From Nymphaea colorata (Eukaryota; Streptophyta; Magnoliopsida; Nymphaeales; Nymphaeaceae): 64,000 bases of DNA. The stretch covers positions 13,266,802 to 13,330,801 of the forward strand of contig NC_045145.1 in the NCBI RefSeq assembly GCF_008831285.2, read 5' to 3'. The position numbers were made by a program, and so were the translations under genes. How positions within the stretch are numbered: position 1 is the stretch's first letter; each line of letters starts with the position of its first letter. This document shows positions 1-10,815 of the stretch, piece after piece. Under the pieces are notes generated by a model, which worked only from the letters and a program-made list of their open reading frames with translations, was not told where the DNA came from and did not search any database.

Positions 1-2700
1 AGGGATCCGAGAGTGGGGGAGGTGGCGAGCTGAGCGGGAGATGCGGTTAAGTGAGGTGGCAGGTCGTGTAACAGAGTGGGACAGTTGGCTTGTGCGCTGG
101 AGAGCGAGCTGGATAAAGGCCGAGGAAGATGATGACACGTGGACAATGAACGGCCAAGATTTCCTACGACTAGGGTTAACACTTTAAACAAAAAGCGAAA
201 TGGAAGAGGTGGCGACTGGGGACTCTGAAAAGCTAGGAGCTCGCGATCCTAGGTTATCTCGGATAGGGGACACGTGACTACAGCTGGGATTCGAGCGGGG
301 GTGGAGGCTGGATGGAGGACACGTGGCAAAAGCAAGGGTTTGGATTAGACTTACCTGGTTCAAGCCGAGAGTCAAGTGGGTTCGCTCCACGGGTTGCCTC
401 AGCTAGGTTACAGCTCGTCGTTCCTTTTGACCAAGTTGCCCTTGTCCAATCACCTCGGGCCTTCACGGGACTGAGGACAGAGATGTCCTTTGGTGCCGGA
501 ATCAATGGCGTCGCCGGAATGTTCAGCAGCCGTCGGAATCTCAAGCTTTTCCGGCAGGGAGGCGATCTCCCTACTCCACCGTTCGAATTCACTGAAATTC
601 AAGTATCATGAACATTTTCGCCTAGCGATTCCAATGGACTTCTTTGTGGAGGGTTCTCACGGCCAGAACTGGAGTTTCCTTTGATTTTATATCTGCTGGA
701 CCAAAAGAGAATGGGGGAGAAACCGAGCCTTTCCTTTGTGGATCTCGGGGCCCTTCCGCCGTTAAACACACCAAATTTTGGCTAGATTAAGCCTAGAGAT
801 CGTCAAGCCCCTTCAAGATGAGTAAGAGACAGTCTAGAGTAGTTTTTGCCACTCGACTTGAGCCTTACTCTCGGGTATGCTGAGAGGAAGACAGGGATTT
901 CGGGAGAACGCTCCCCTAGATCAATCACATGCAACTCTTGAAGAAGACAAGGAAATCTAAAGACTAACCTTTGTGTCGTCGTATGTTGAATCATTGATCG
1001 AATTCAACCTTCCCAATGCAATGTCGGTCTCTCAACTCCTTCGTGCTCAAGGAGAAGGCACCATACCTTGCTGGAATTCTTCCAAAGGGGGAAATTGTCG
1101 AGGACAAGGGAGGGATCACCGCCGGTAGGAGGGAGATCCGCCGCAAGCCATTCCACTTGGAACCTTGGTCGATATGACGCCGGAGTTCCTAAGTTCTTCA
1201 ATGGAGAAGGAGGTCGCCACGGGCCAAGGGGGCGCGAAGGGGGAGGAGACACCAAACTCTCACACGGGAGAGAAGATGAGAGACTTAGAGAAAATGAAAC
1301 CTTGAGAGAGGAGAGAGAGTAAAACTCGCAAAATGCCTTCAATTCATTAAACTTCCATCCTTTGTACATAGATCCAAATCTTTAAATACTATTCCTATTT
1401 GATCCGTCCACAAATCGGACTAGATCTACTACCCATGACCCAATTACATCTTGCGCCAAGCACAACCCGCTAGGCTAGGTTCCTACTTCGAAATGCAAGA
1501 GAGACACCAATTCCTAAGTGCGAAAACAAAGTGTTAAAAGCAAACCGGGCCTAGCGCCCAACGAGTCAAGCAAACACTAAAGTCCCTGAGCCTTGTGAGC
1601 CCAGGGCGGGGACCTCGTGAGGGTTGCCGCCCTCACTTCGGATTTGGCACAAGAGCTTGGTCTGGTGGACCGAGCTATTTGCCTAAGACTAACGGGTCTT
1701 AGATCGCCTCAAGGGCCGTGGGAAATCGGACTCACTTGTGGGTCAAACTTATCAAGTTCGGTGAGCCCTACATTAGAATCAAGGATACCCTGAGACTTGT
1801 CCAGCTTGAGCACCTCTTCGGACCTAGTTGCTCCTCCCGCTGCAACTGGCTGTGGTGCTGCTTTAACCTCCTTGGGACTAGCTTCAATGCACTGAAGAGA
1901 TCGAGCCCATAATTCTGACGCCTTACGCTTCTGTCGACTGGGTTCGGCCTGCTCGGTCCTTGCTGGGTCTGAACCTAGGGGTTGGTCCGTAACAGAAACT
2001 ATAGAGGTTGGTACTTGGTCGTTGGTGGTTAAGGCGGTTTTATCAGTGCCACCAAGGCGTAAATGGGTTTGATCTCAGACTCAACTTGATGTTTGAAAAC
2101 AACCCTCCAGTCACACTGTAAATATGAAAACTAGTAACCTGACGATGATGATCAGGTGCTTGTTTTTGGGTTATGATAAAAAATACATGAAGAAAATAAC
2201 ACTAGCACCGTAAACTAAAAGCAAATCTCTGGGTTTTTGCTACTATATGCTGGAGTGACGTGTGGATCAACGACTGATAAGCAGTCTTCCTGCTGATAAG
2301 AAGGCACCGAACTTGCCCAGATTTGAAATAAATTTGAATCGGTCCTGACTTTCTATAGCCATGTCCAACCTGATTTTCAACTTGATCATCTTCCTTTTGA
2401 CTGATCACATGTTCAAAGAACGGACCCAACTATGGCGCAGGCCTGTGGCAGAATAGGCCTCCGTATATCAACAAAAAAGTAGACAAAATTGGAGAGGAGA
2501 TAGGATATGCAAAAAAACAAAGGGAAAAGGAAAAACAAGAAAAGACTACCAAGCAAGAAACCTCAAACAGCAAGCCAGCCCTTTGGAATGTCATTCCAGA
2601 TTACCTCACTAGAGGGAGAGATCTCATGAAGTAAAGGGAGAAAGTTTCAGCATGAAGCTGGGGCATAATCAGCTATCATAGCATAATTACATTGGCGATG
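1..2700 (-). repeat. Probable decayed LTR-retrotransposon remnant
   Basis: No host gene is recognisable here. Read on the minus strand, about 1390 down to 1270 contains a 'tgtacaaagg' block followed by 'ttaatgaattgaaggc' and a CT-rich stretch, an arrangement common near the R/U5 part of long plant LTRs (from family knowledge). Upstream in that orientation, 2074 down to 1712 is open for 121 codons without a stop. It is rich in Lys, Glu, Ala and Pro and would suit the degenerate end of a retroelement ORF. I could not find paired LTRs, a clear primer-binding site or a target duplication, so boundaries and class are uncertain. The first 1 kb has many short overlapping open frames and no recognisable domain. 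Confidence 0.3.
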
Positions 2701-2718
2701 GTTTAAGGGAACACCTAA

Positions 2719-3172
2719 TGTAACACCCTAAAAGTTTAGTCTCGTATTGAAGATTGTGAGAGATCTTCAAGGGCATATAAAAGGGGTCATTAATGAGATG
2801 ATTGTCCTGGTTTCTAGCCTTTTTGAGGTTGGAGCCGAAACTGCTAGGGAGTGGGTTGGAATCTTTCAAACCAAAGGCCCGAGCCCGGGAGTGGGCCGGG
2901 TTGTTATAGTGGTATCAGAGCAGTTTCAACACTCGAACCTAAGGTTCCACAAGCGCAGATGCATGTGCCTTAAGGGGGTGGATTGTAACGCCCAAAAGTT
3001 TAGTCCCATATTGAAGATTGTGAGAGATCTTCAAAAACTTATAAAGAGGGTCATTAATGAGATGATTGTTCTGCTTCCTAGCCTTTTTGAGGTTTGAGCC
3101 GAAACTGCTAGGAAGCGGATTGGGATTCATCGAACCAGGGGCCCGAACCCAGAAATGGGTCGGGTTGTTATA
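2719..3172 (+). mobile_element. TRIM (terminal-repeat retrotransposon in miniature)
   Basis: Two 190-bp direct repeats (2719-2908 and 2983-3172) flank only 74 bp of internal DNA. The 5' repeat is followed after one base by TGGTATCAGAGCAG (from 2910), the primer-binding site for initiator tRNA-Met. A purine run (about 2971-2980, aagggggtgg) lies just before the 3' repeat, as expected for a polypurine tract. Each LTR contains a TATA-like box (catataaaagg near 2775; cttataaag in the 3' copy). There is no coding capacity, which is the definition of a TRIM. The two LTRs differ at roughly one position in eight, so the insertion is old. Flanks read cctaa and cccaa, an imperfect 5-bp target duplication. 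Both LTRs start TG and end TA rather than the canonical CA. Confidence 0.85.
2910..2923 (+). other. TRIM primer-binding site (tRNA-iMet)
   Basis: TGGTATCAGAGCAG is complementary to the 3' end of plant initiator tRNA-Met and starts two bases after the 5' terminal repeat. The same PBS class is used by the copia element at 6001. Confidence 0.8.
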
Positions 3173-3199
3173 CCCAACCCCGCGGCTCGTGCTTTTCGT

Positions 3200-4900
3200 A
3201 GCTCACATCTGAACGGTTTCCTCCAGTAGTAAGGGCCCTTCTTCATTGCCATAAAGGAATATCGTGAGTTTAGAAAACTTAGAATGGCCACTTCCAATTC
3301 TGGCCAGTAGCCCATCAAACCATTCCTGCCTCTAAGAAACCAATCGGCTTGTCCGAGTTGCCTCTAATAGTAAACGCAAATGGTACTCTGCCGCAACTGC
3401 ATGATTTTTCCCTTGAATTGTGAAGTGTGCTCTGCCAAAAGGGGTACATGTAACATGGATCCAGTCTCAAATTAGTCTACAACTACACAATGATCTCTTT
3501 CTTGAATCCAGAGGTCCACAGCACCAGAGTAGATGGTTCATAATATCTCTGCATATCAAGTGGCAAATTTCACCGGAACGCCACTGCTGCTACCCACACA
3601 CCTTTTAGGACCTTCCACAAACACCATATGGGCGTAGGAAAGACAGGCTTCCAGTATCTTCTCATCCATCCTTTCTTAAACTTCACTAGCCACCACCAAT
3701 CAAAGGCTTGGGTATAAATAGTATGGGACTATGGGGGAGAGAGATCGTTATGTCATATTTGATGCCCCAAACCCACATTTCCTTTTCACACATACATGAT
3801 CGAAAGAGTTACAAAGGCTACATCTACTGGCCAAGGAGAAACCCAGCTCTTGAAGTCAGTCTGCCATTGAAGGCCTTCTCTCATAAACTAAAGAAAAAGT
3901 TCATTTGGCTATGGCGATCACATAATGTACCCAAATCATTTTTTTCCATTTATCTGTCGCTCCCATAACTCTAATTTTTATCTGTCTTCTTGAGCAGTGG
4001 GGGTTGACTGCTAAATGCATGACAGAAACTGCAGATCATATTTCAGCTAACTGAAAATGTTAGGATTAGAATTTCTAATTAGTTGAGTAGAGAAATCAAG
4101 ACCACTAACACATATGTCAAATTACACCCCTTTCAAAAAGGTACAGAAGGAGCCATCAACCCCCAGCATTTGTTCCAAAAATTTTGACTCACTACCATCC
4201 CCAGCTTTCCAAGCAACTATATAGCTGACTTCCTCCTTGCCCCACAACTGACTTTCTCTCGGCTCCACAAAGACCACAGGCAGTGTTTCCCAAGATGTTT
4301 TCTTCTCAAAATCTTGCTCATAAGGAGTTCGAGCATCTAGCCTTCAAAGCCAAGAAGTTCATGTTGGTTTTGACAAAAAAAAGTAGTACTTCAAGGCCCG
4401 CTCCACTCTCTTCCATAAGGATAAACAGTGAACCTAGGCTACCTAGCTGACAAGGTGAAGCTTACAATGCTTCTTTAAATCTAACTATAGGAATTTCTTC
4501 CCATGATTCTGTTCACTTTATATACAAAAGCACTTGGGATCTTGACGCTTATTGCCTGGCAGTTAAAAATGTTGCACAAAGCATTCCAATTTTCCATCTT
4601 TTTCAATATCTTAAACAAGATGTCCAGTCCTCCTTATGAGGACTGCCAGTGAAGAGCAGGAGGCCCAAGTAAGGGATATACAACTGAACAACATTTCAAC
4701 CAAATTAAACTTCACAGCAACTCTTCTTCTGACAGCCAAATGGGATGATGGAGGGTAACCAACACCCCATCCCTTCTCTCATATTCAATTTAGGGGCTTC
4801 TTGGTGGTCTCCATAGTGGTCAGATAATGCTAGTTACATCATTTGCATAAAACAAACCTAAACAAGAAGTCATAGCCAAGAAATTGCTTTGGGTCCGCAC
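3200..4900 (-). mobile_element. Decayed LINE (L1-type) fragment
   Basis: On the minus strand, 4852-4835 encodes FYANDV, a degenerate version of the FYADDV catalytic motif of LINE reverse transcriptases. About 160 bp further along, around 4671-4651, the reading YLGLLLF matches the conserved 'YLGxPL' block that follows the catalytic motif in plant L1 elements, with a short Lys/Trp-rich 'KKMENWN'-like stretch after it in another frame. Multiple frameshifts and stops interrupt the reading. Spacing and order of the two motifs support the call. The outer limits given are approximate, and the 3' part (3.2-4.3 kb) is assigned only by orientation. No poly(A) tail or target duplication was seen. Confidence 0.5.
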
Positions 4901-5313
4901 CAATGAGTTTCAAGAGTCTGTCCAAAGTCGAAGTGATGTTGAATGCGCTGCTGTGAGTCGTCTCCTCAAATTACATCGAGCGTTCAGCTCGATCATTGTC
5001 ATGTCAAGATAGCGAATCTTCTTAAAGTGGGCTGCCTAAGTTGAACCTGGAAAACCTACTTTCACGTGTCAATAAAAATCTAGTCTCCTTAACAAAGCTA
5101 TTTCAATGTGATCATATGTCATCTAATTGGCCAAACAGGTTACGAACGGGCTTCTCCTATTTCAATAGCTCTTCAAGTTTTCGCCGTATCTCTCAACCAG
5201 CCGCTTTTCAATAAAAAACATTTAGAGTAATCAATAAAATAACTCATTTGTCCTCATGCGTTCCTTGAAACAAAAAAATGAAAAACAAAAACCAACCGGC
5301 CCACCTCGCTCTC

Positions 5314-5318
5314 AAAGC
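5314..5318. repeat. Target-site duplication, left copy (AAAGC)
   Basis: AAAGC directly precedes the TG of the 5' LTR and is repeated exactly at 10811-10815 after the CA of the 3' LTR. This fixes both element ends. Confidence 0.95.
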
Positions 5319-5997
5319 TGTTGGGTCGGGTCCAGCCTCAAAAGAGGACCCGACCCGGCCCGTCACTTAAGTGACGGGCGGGAGAAAGGAAGGGCACCCG
5401 ATGGTGCCCCTTCCTCACGGTCCTCTCTTACGTCTCTCTCTTTGGTTATCTCTTTTGGGGGAAAAAGAGAAGGGATACTTGTGGCTGCTCATAGAGGAGA
5501 AGGAGAGGAGAAAGGCAAGGAGGAGAAGAAGGAGAAATCGCAGCAAGGCGCGTGGGTCGATTGGCACGCCAAGAAGAAAGAGGAAAGACAAAGAAGAAAG
5601 AGAAAATGAAGGGAGTCTTCATTGGGTGATTTCTTTCTTGAATCTTTGGGGCTCTTTCTTTCATTCGCATAAGAGATTGTTATTGTTCTCTTGAGTTCAC
5701 TGTTTTTCTTAAAACAGTAGGGATATTGTTGCTCGTGTATTTGGCTCCCTTTCTTGATATATAGAAAGTCTCTCTTGCCCGTGGTTTTTTACCCCATTAT
5801 TGGGGGTTTTTCCACGTAAATTGGTGTCTCCTTTTTCTGCATTATTTAGCATATATTTTGACGTATATTGCTGCAATAGTGGTGTTGGAAACTCGTTCTT
5901 TTGCTCGCTGCCCTGTGATTCCGTTTTTAGCAGTTTTGTGGTGGATTGCTCTCTTTTATTGTTGTTGAGCATTCTTTTGAGGGACTCGACTATAACA
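5319..5997 (+). repeat. 5' LTR of the copia element
   Basis: 679 bp, begins TGTTGGG and ends TATAACA. It contains a TATA-like box at about 5757-5763 (gatatatag) that would serve as the element promoter. The first 60 bp form two adjacent inverted repeats (5323-5333 with 5346-5356, and the 22-bp palindrome 5358-5379). It is purine-rich around 5485-5610. It differs from the 3' LTR only at 5980. Confidence 0.95.
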
Positions 5998-6000
5998 AAG

Positions 6001-6013
6001 TGGTATCAGAGCC
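6001..6013 (+). other. Copia primer-binding site (tRNA-iMet)
   Basis: TGGTATCAGAGCC begins three bases after the 5' LTR and matches the complement of the initiator tRNA-Met 3' end, the usual primer for minus-strand synthesis in plant copia elements. Confidence 0.9.
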
Positions 6014-6075
6014 AGGTTAACACCAAGTTAGCGCCAGGTTAGCGCCAGTGTGGTTGTGTGCATTCTTATTAAAGG

Positions 6076-8799
6076 ATGGAGTCGACCCCTACTAGAATGG
6101 TCTCTTTAAATGGAAACAATTGGACTATATGGAAAGCGAAAATGGAAGATTTGCTGTATTGTAAAGACCTGTATGCACCAATTGAGAACCAAAAGCCAGC
6201 GAATATGACAGATGAAAAATGGAAGTTATTGGATAGGAAAACCATTGGCACCATCAGACAATGGTTAGATGACTGTGTTTTTCATTTGGTATCCGCAGAG
6301 ACGAGCGCGAAGTCGTTATGGCAGAAGTTGCATGATCTTTACGAGAGGAAAACAGCTGAGAACAAGGCTTTCTTGATTAGGCAATTGGTAAATCTCAAAC
6401 TTAGAGAGGGAAAACCAGTGTCAGAGCATTTGAATGAAGTACAAAGCATAATCAATCAGTTGTCAGCCATGAAAATGATATTAGATGATGAGTTACAGGC
6501 ACTCTTGTTGCTCAGTTCTCTTCCCGACAGTTGGGAGACTTTGGTTGTTTCTTTGAGCAACTCCGCTCCAGATGGTGTGCTTACGATGAAGCATGTAACC
6601 AGCAGCATTCTAAATGAAGAAACAAGGAGAAAGTCTCTTGGTACTGGTAGCTCGCAAGTGTTAGTGATGGGAGACAGGGGCAGACAGAAGAACCGTAACA
6701 AATGGCAAGACAGATCAAAATCCAGGTCCAAATCAAGACCAAAGATGACAGGTAAATGCTTTCACTGTGGTATTCCAGGGCACAAGAAGATTGATTGCAG
6801 AAAATGGAAAGAAGAAAAAGAGCAAAAAAAGAAGATTCAAGAGAATGTGAAGCCAAAAGAGTACACTGCAGTTGCTTCAGATGATGAGGTAGTGTTATTT
6901 TTATCTGAGGAAAATGATTGTCTTACAGTTCAGAATGGTGATTCTACATGGATTTTAGATACAGGGGCATCATATCATGCCACACCATGTAGGGAGTTAT
7001 TCTTATCCTACAGAGCAGGTGATTTTGGAGTAGTTCACATGGGCAACAGTGACACTTCGAAGATTGTTGGGATAGGAGATGTTTGCATTCAGACGAACAC
7101 AGGATGCAAGTTGACTTTGAGAGATGTGAGACATGTTCCAGACTTGAGAATGAATTTGATTTCTGCAGGAAGACTAAGTGAAGATGGATATTATACTTCG
7201 TTTAGTCAGACAGGTTGGAAACTTACCAAGGGGGCACTAGTGTTGGCTAGAGGTGACAGATTTGGCTCTTTGTATAGGATAAAGTCTCGAATCAGTAGTG
7301 TGGATGTCAATGCAGTTACTGGTGGTACTTCGTCAGATTTGTGGCATAAGAGGTTAGGTCACATGAGTCAAAGAGGAATCGACTTGCTCACCAAGAAGAA
7401 TTTGTTACCAAAGGCAGATGGTGCACAGATATCTCCATGTGATCATTGTTTGGTTGGTAAGTTGCATCGAGTTTCTTTTCAGAAAAAGCGCTCTTCAAAA
7501 ACTAAACATGTTTTAGATTTAGTTTATTCAGATGTATGTGGACCTATAAATGTGACATCTAAAGGTGGAGCATCCTATTTTGTTACATTTATTGATGATG
7601 CATCTAGGAAGGTGTGGGCCTTTACAATGAAAAGCAAAAGTGAAGTAAGTAGCATCTTCATGACTTTTCATGCAGCGGTTGAGCGCGAGACTGGTAAGAA
7701 GATGAAGAGACTGCGTACAGACAATGGTGGTGAGTATATAGCATCTTCTTTACGAGATTATTGTTTAAAGCATGGTATTAGACATGAAAAGACAGTTCCT
7801 TATACTCCACAGCATAATGGAGTTGCAGAAAGGATGAATAGAACAATAATCGAGAGAGTTAGAAGTTTGTTATCTAGCTCTAAGTTGTCTAAGTATTTTT
7901 TAGCAGAGGCAATGCGTACTGCAGTTTATTTAATAAACAGGTCTCCTTCAGTGCCTCTAGATGGAGACATTCCACAGAGAGTTTGGTCAGATGAAGAGGT
8001 TAAGTATGATCACCTCAGAGTTTTTGGTTGCAAAGCTTTTATGCATGTACCTAAAGAACATAGGACCAAACTAGATGATAAAGCTATTCCTCTGATATTT
8101 CTTGGTTATGCAGATGATGAATTTGGTTACAGGTTATGGGATCCAAAGAATGACAAAATCTACAGGAGTCGTGATGTTGTCTTCAAAGAGGATCAGACTA
8201 TTGAAGATGTCATGGGAGACACGAAGTCAGGTGTGAATGCTAGTGGTGTTCATGAGCCAACCTATGCAGAACCTGAAGAACTTTCATCTGAGCATGGTGA
8301 GACTGATGAAGATGTAGAGGAAGAGGAAAGAGAGACAGATGAGCAGTATACAGATGGCAGCCCTATGGAGACTCAAACTGATTATGAGCATGAGTTGGAA
8401 GGGGAGCTTCCTTCGCATTCAGAACCAATTGAGGAGCAATTGGGTAGAGGTAAAAGAACACGTATACCATCTACTAGATATTCTACTGATGAATATATTA
8501 TGTTTACAGATAGTGGAGAGCCAGAATGCTATGCAGAGGTGCTAGATGATGTGCATAAAGATGAATGGATTAAAGCTATGAAGGATGAGATGAATTCTTT
8601 ATACAAGAATCACACTTTTGATTTGGTAGAGTTACCAAAAGGTAAGAAAGTGTTGCAGAACAAGTGGGTCTACAAGCTTAAAAATGAAGGTCAAGGCAAG
8701 TTGAGATACAAAGCTCGGTTAGTGGTGTCAAGCAGGAAAGAGGTATTGATTTTGATGAAATTTTTTCTCCTGTTGTTAAAATGTCATCTATCAGGGTAA
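6076..8799 (+). pseudogene. Copia polyprotein, first segment: gag, protease, integrase, start of RT
   Basis: The first 890 or so residues are collinear with copia polyproteins. Gag (UBN2-type) spans about residues 1-220. A zinc knuckle CX2CX4HX4C has C228, C231, H236 and C241. The aspartic protease has its catalytic motif WILDTGAS with D295. The GAG-pre-integrase/HHCC region begins near H424 (LWHKRLGHMS). The integrase core has D486, D549 and E585 (spacing D-62-D-35-E) and QHNGVAERMNR around E585. An acidic linker lies at about 720-790, and the RT N-terminus (NKWVYKLK, KARLVV) at about 870-885. The ORF then leaves the frame at about 8725-8740 and ends at 8799 with about 18 out-of-frame residues. 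All catalytic residues in this segment are present, so the break is likely recent. ATG 6076 is chosen because it starts the gag homology 75 bp after the PBS. Confidence 0.92.
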
Positions 8800-10079
8800 T
8801 ACTTGGTTTGGTGGCTTGTCTAGACTTGGAGTTGGAGCAGTTAGATGTAAAAACTGCTTTTCTTCATGGAGATCTAGATGAAGAAATCTACATGACACAA
8901 CCAGAAGGTTTTGTGGTTGCCAGGAAGAAACACATGGTTTGTAAGTTGAAGAAAAGCTTGTATGGACTTAAACAAGCACCTAGACAGTGGTACAAGAAAT
9001 TTGATGCATTTATGATAAATCAAAAGTATCGCAGGTCAGCTGTAGATCATTGTGTCTACATCAGACAGTTCTCATCAGGTAGCTTCATTATCTTATTGTT
9101 ATATGTAGATGACATGCTTATTGTTGGACAGGATTGTCAATTGATTAGCCAATTGAAGATCGATATGGGCAAGTTCTTTGATATGAAAGACTTGGGGCCA
9201 TCACAACAATTGTTAGGCATGAGGATTGCTCGTGATAGGAAGGCCAAGAAGTTGTGGTTATCACAAGAGAAATAAATTGAGAAGGTGCTTAGCAAGTTCA
9301 ACATGAAAGATGCCAAAACTGTAAGTACACCTTTAGCAGCACATTTTAAATTGGGATATGAGCAATGTCCTTTTTCAGCAGATGAGAAAGAAAGAATGGA
9401 GAATGTTCCATATGTCTCCGTAGTAGGGAGTCTCATGTATGCTATGGTTTGCACATGCCCAGACTTGGCTTATGCAGTTGGTGTAGTTAGCAGGTTATTG
9501 TCAAATCCAGGCAAGGAGCATTGGGCAGCAGTGAAGTGGATCCTAAGGTATCTGAAAAGTACTTGTACTTACTGTTTATGTTTTGGTGAATCTAATCCAG
9601 AGATACAAGGATTTGTTGATGCAGACATGGCAGGTGACTTGAACTCTAGGAAGTCTCTTTCTGGTTATGTTTTTACTTTTGCAGGGGGAGCTGTATCATG
9701 GCAGTCCAGGTTGCAAAAGTGTGTTGCTCTTTCCACTACAGAGGCAGAATATATTGCAGCAACTGAAGCTTGTAAAGAGTTGTTGTGGATGAAGAGTTTT
9801 TTTCATGATATAGGTCTTAGTCAGAAGACCTATGTGTTGCATTGTGATAGCCAAAGCGCTATACACTTGGCGAAAAATTCAGCGTTCCACTCAAGGACCA
9901 AGCACATTGATATCAGATATCATTGGATTCGTGATGTGCTTGAGCAGAAATTGATTCAGTTAGAGAAGATACAGACAGAGAAGAATCCTGCAGATATGAT
10001 GACGAAGTCTCTACCTAAAGAAAAACATGACATGTGTAGAGACTTAGTTGGGATGACTGCATTTAAGGCAGTGTATTAA
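8781..10079 (+). pseudogene. Copia polyprotein, second segment: RT and RNase H, with internal stop
   Basis: The RT continues in the +2 frame relative to the first segment. Homology in this frame actually resumes at about 8740, upstream of the first ATG. Visible motifs are LDVKTAFLHGDLDEEIYM, YGLKQAPRQWY and the catalytic YVDDML near 9102-9119. A TAA at 9273-9275 interrupts the frame between the palm and the connection region. Reading resumes immediately in the same frame. RNase H follows, with VDADMAGD near 9615, SWQSRLQKCVALSTTEAEY near 9700-9750 and the terminal HIDIRYHWIRD block, ending at TAA 10077-10079. With the upstream frameshift this makes two independent lesions in an otherwise well-conserved coding region. 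Confidence 0.92.
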
Positions 10080-10117
10080 TTTTTGTTCATTTTGCAGGTA
10101 TGATCCATCTCTTGAGG

Positions 10118-10131
10118 CTGGAGGGGGAGTT
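10118..10131 (+). other. Polypurine tract of the copia element
   Basis: The purine-rich run ctggagggggagtt lies immediately before the 3' LTR (starting 10132), where the plus-strand primer of LTR retrotransposons is located. Confidence 0.8.
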
Positions 10132-10810
10132 TGTTGGGTCGGGTCCAGCCTCAAAAGAGGACCCGACCCGGCCCGTCACTTAAGTGACGGGCGGGAGAAA
10201 GGAAGGGCACCCGATGGTGCCCCTTCCTCACGGTCCTCTCTTACGTCTCTCTCTTTGGTTATCTCTTTTGGGGGAAAAAGAGAAGGGATACTTGTGGCTG
10301 CTCATAGAGGAGAAGGAGAGGAGAAAGGCAAGGAGGAGAAGAAGGAGAAATCGCAGCAAGGCGCGTGGGTCGATTGGCACGCCAAGAAGAAAGAGGAAAG
10401 ACAAAGAAGAAAGAGAAAATGAAGGGAGTCTTCATTGGGTGATTTCTTTCTTGAATCTTTGGGGCTCTTTCTTTCATTCGCATAAGAGATTGTTATTGTT
10501 CTCTTGAGTTCACTGTTTTTCTTAAAACAGTAGGGATATTGTTGCTCGTGTATTTGGCTCCCTTTCTTGATATATAGAAAGTCTCTCTTGCCCGTGGTTT
10601 TTTACCCCATTATTGGGGGTTTTTCCACGTAAATTGGTGTCTCCTTTTTCTGCATTATTTAGCATATATTTTGACGTATATTGCTGCAATAGTGGTGTTG
10701 GAAACTCGTTCTTTTGCTCGCTGCCCTGTGATTCCGTTTTTAGCAGTTTTGTGGTGGATTGCTCTCTTTTATTGTTGTTGAGCATTCTTTTGGGGGACTC
10801 GACTATAACA
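10132..10810 (+). repeat. 3' LTR of the copia element
   Basis: 679 bp, identical to the 5' LTR except G at 10793 (A at 5980). Ends in CA and is followed by the second target-site copy AAAGC (10811-10815). The palindrome corresponding to 5358-5379 lies at 10171-10192. Confidence 0.95.
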
Positions 10811-10815
10811 AAAGC

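Larger units (their letters stand above)
5319..10810 (+). mobile_element. Full-length Ty1/copia LTR retrotransposon, Tork/Tnt1-like, coding region broken
   Basis: A complete 5492-bp element. It has 679-bp LTRs (5319-5997 and 10132-10810), a tRNA-iMet primer-binding site at 6001, a gag-protease-integrase-RT-RNase H coding region on the plus strand (6076-10079), a polypurine tract (about 10120-10130) and a perfect 5-bp target duplication AAAGC. The order integrase before reverse transcriptase identifies copia (Pseudoviridae-type) rather than gypsy. The gag and zinc-knuckle style resembles Tnt1/Tork elements, an inference from memory of the family. The LTRs differ at a single base (5980 A versus 10793 G), so insertion was very recent. 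The coding region is nevertheless interrupted by one frameshift near 8725-8740 and one stop at 9273-9275, so this copy cannot encode its own full polyprotein. Confidence 0.95.

Noticed and set aside
5256-5694. Lys/Arg-rich open frames at the start of the copia element (repeated at 10184-10507)
   Set aside because: They are within the LTRs and recur identically in both copies; they reflect purine-rich LTR DNA, not genes.
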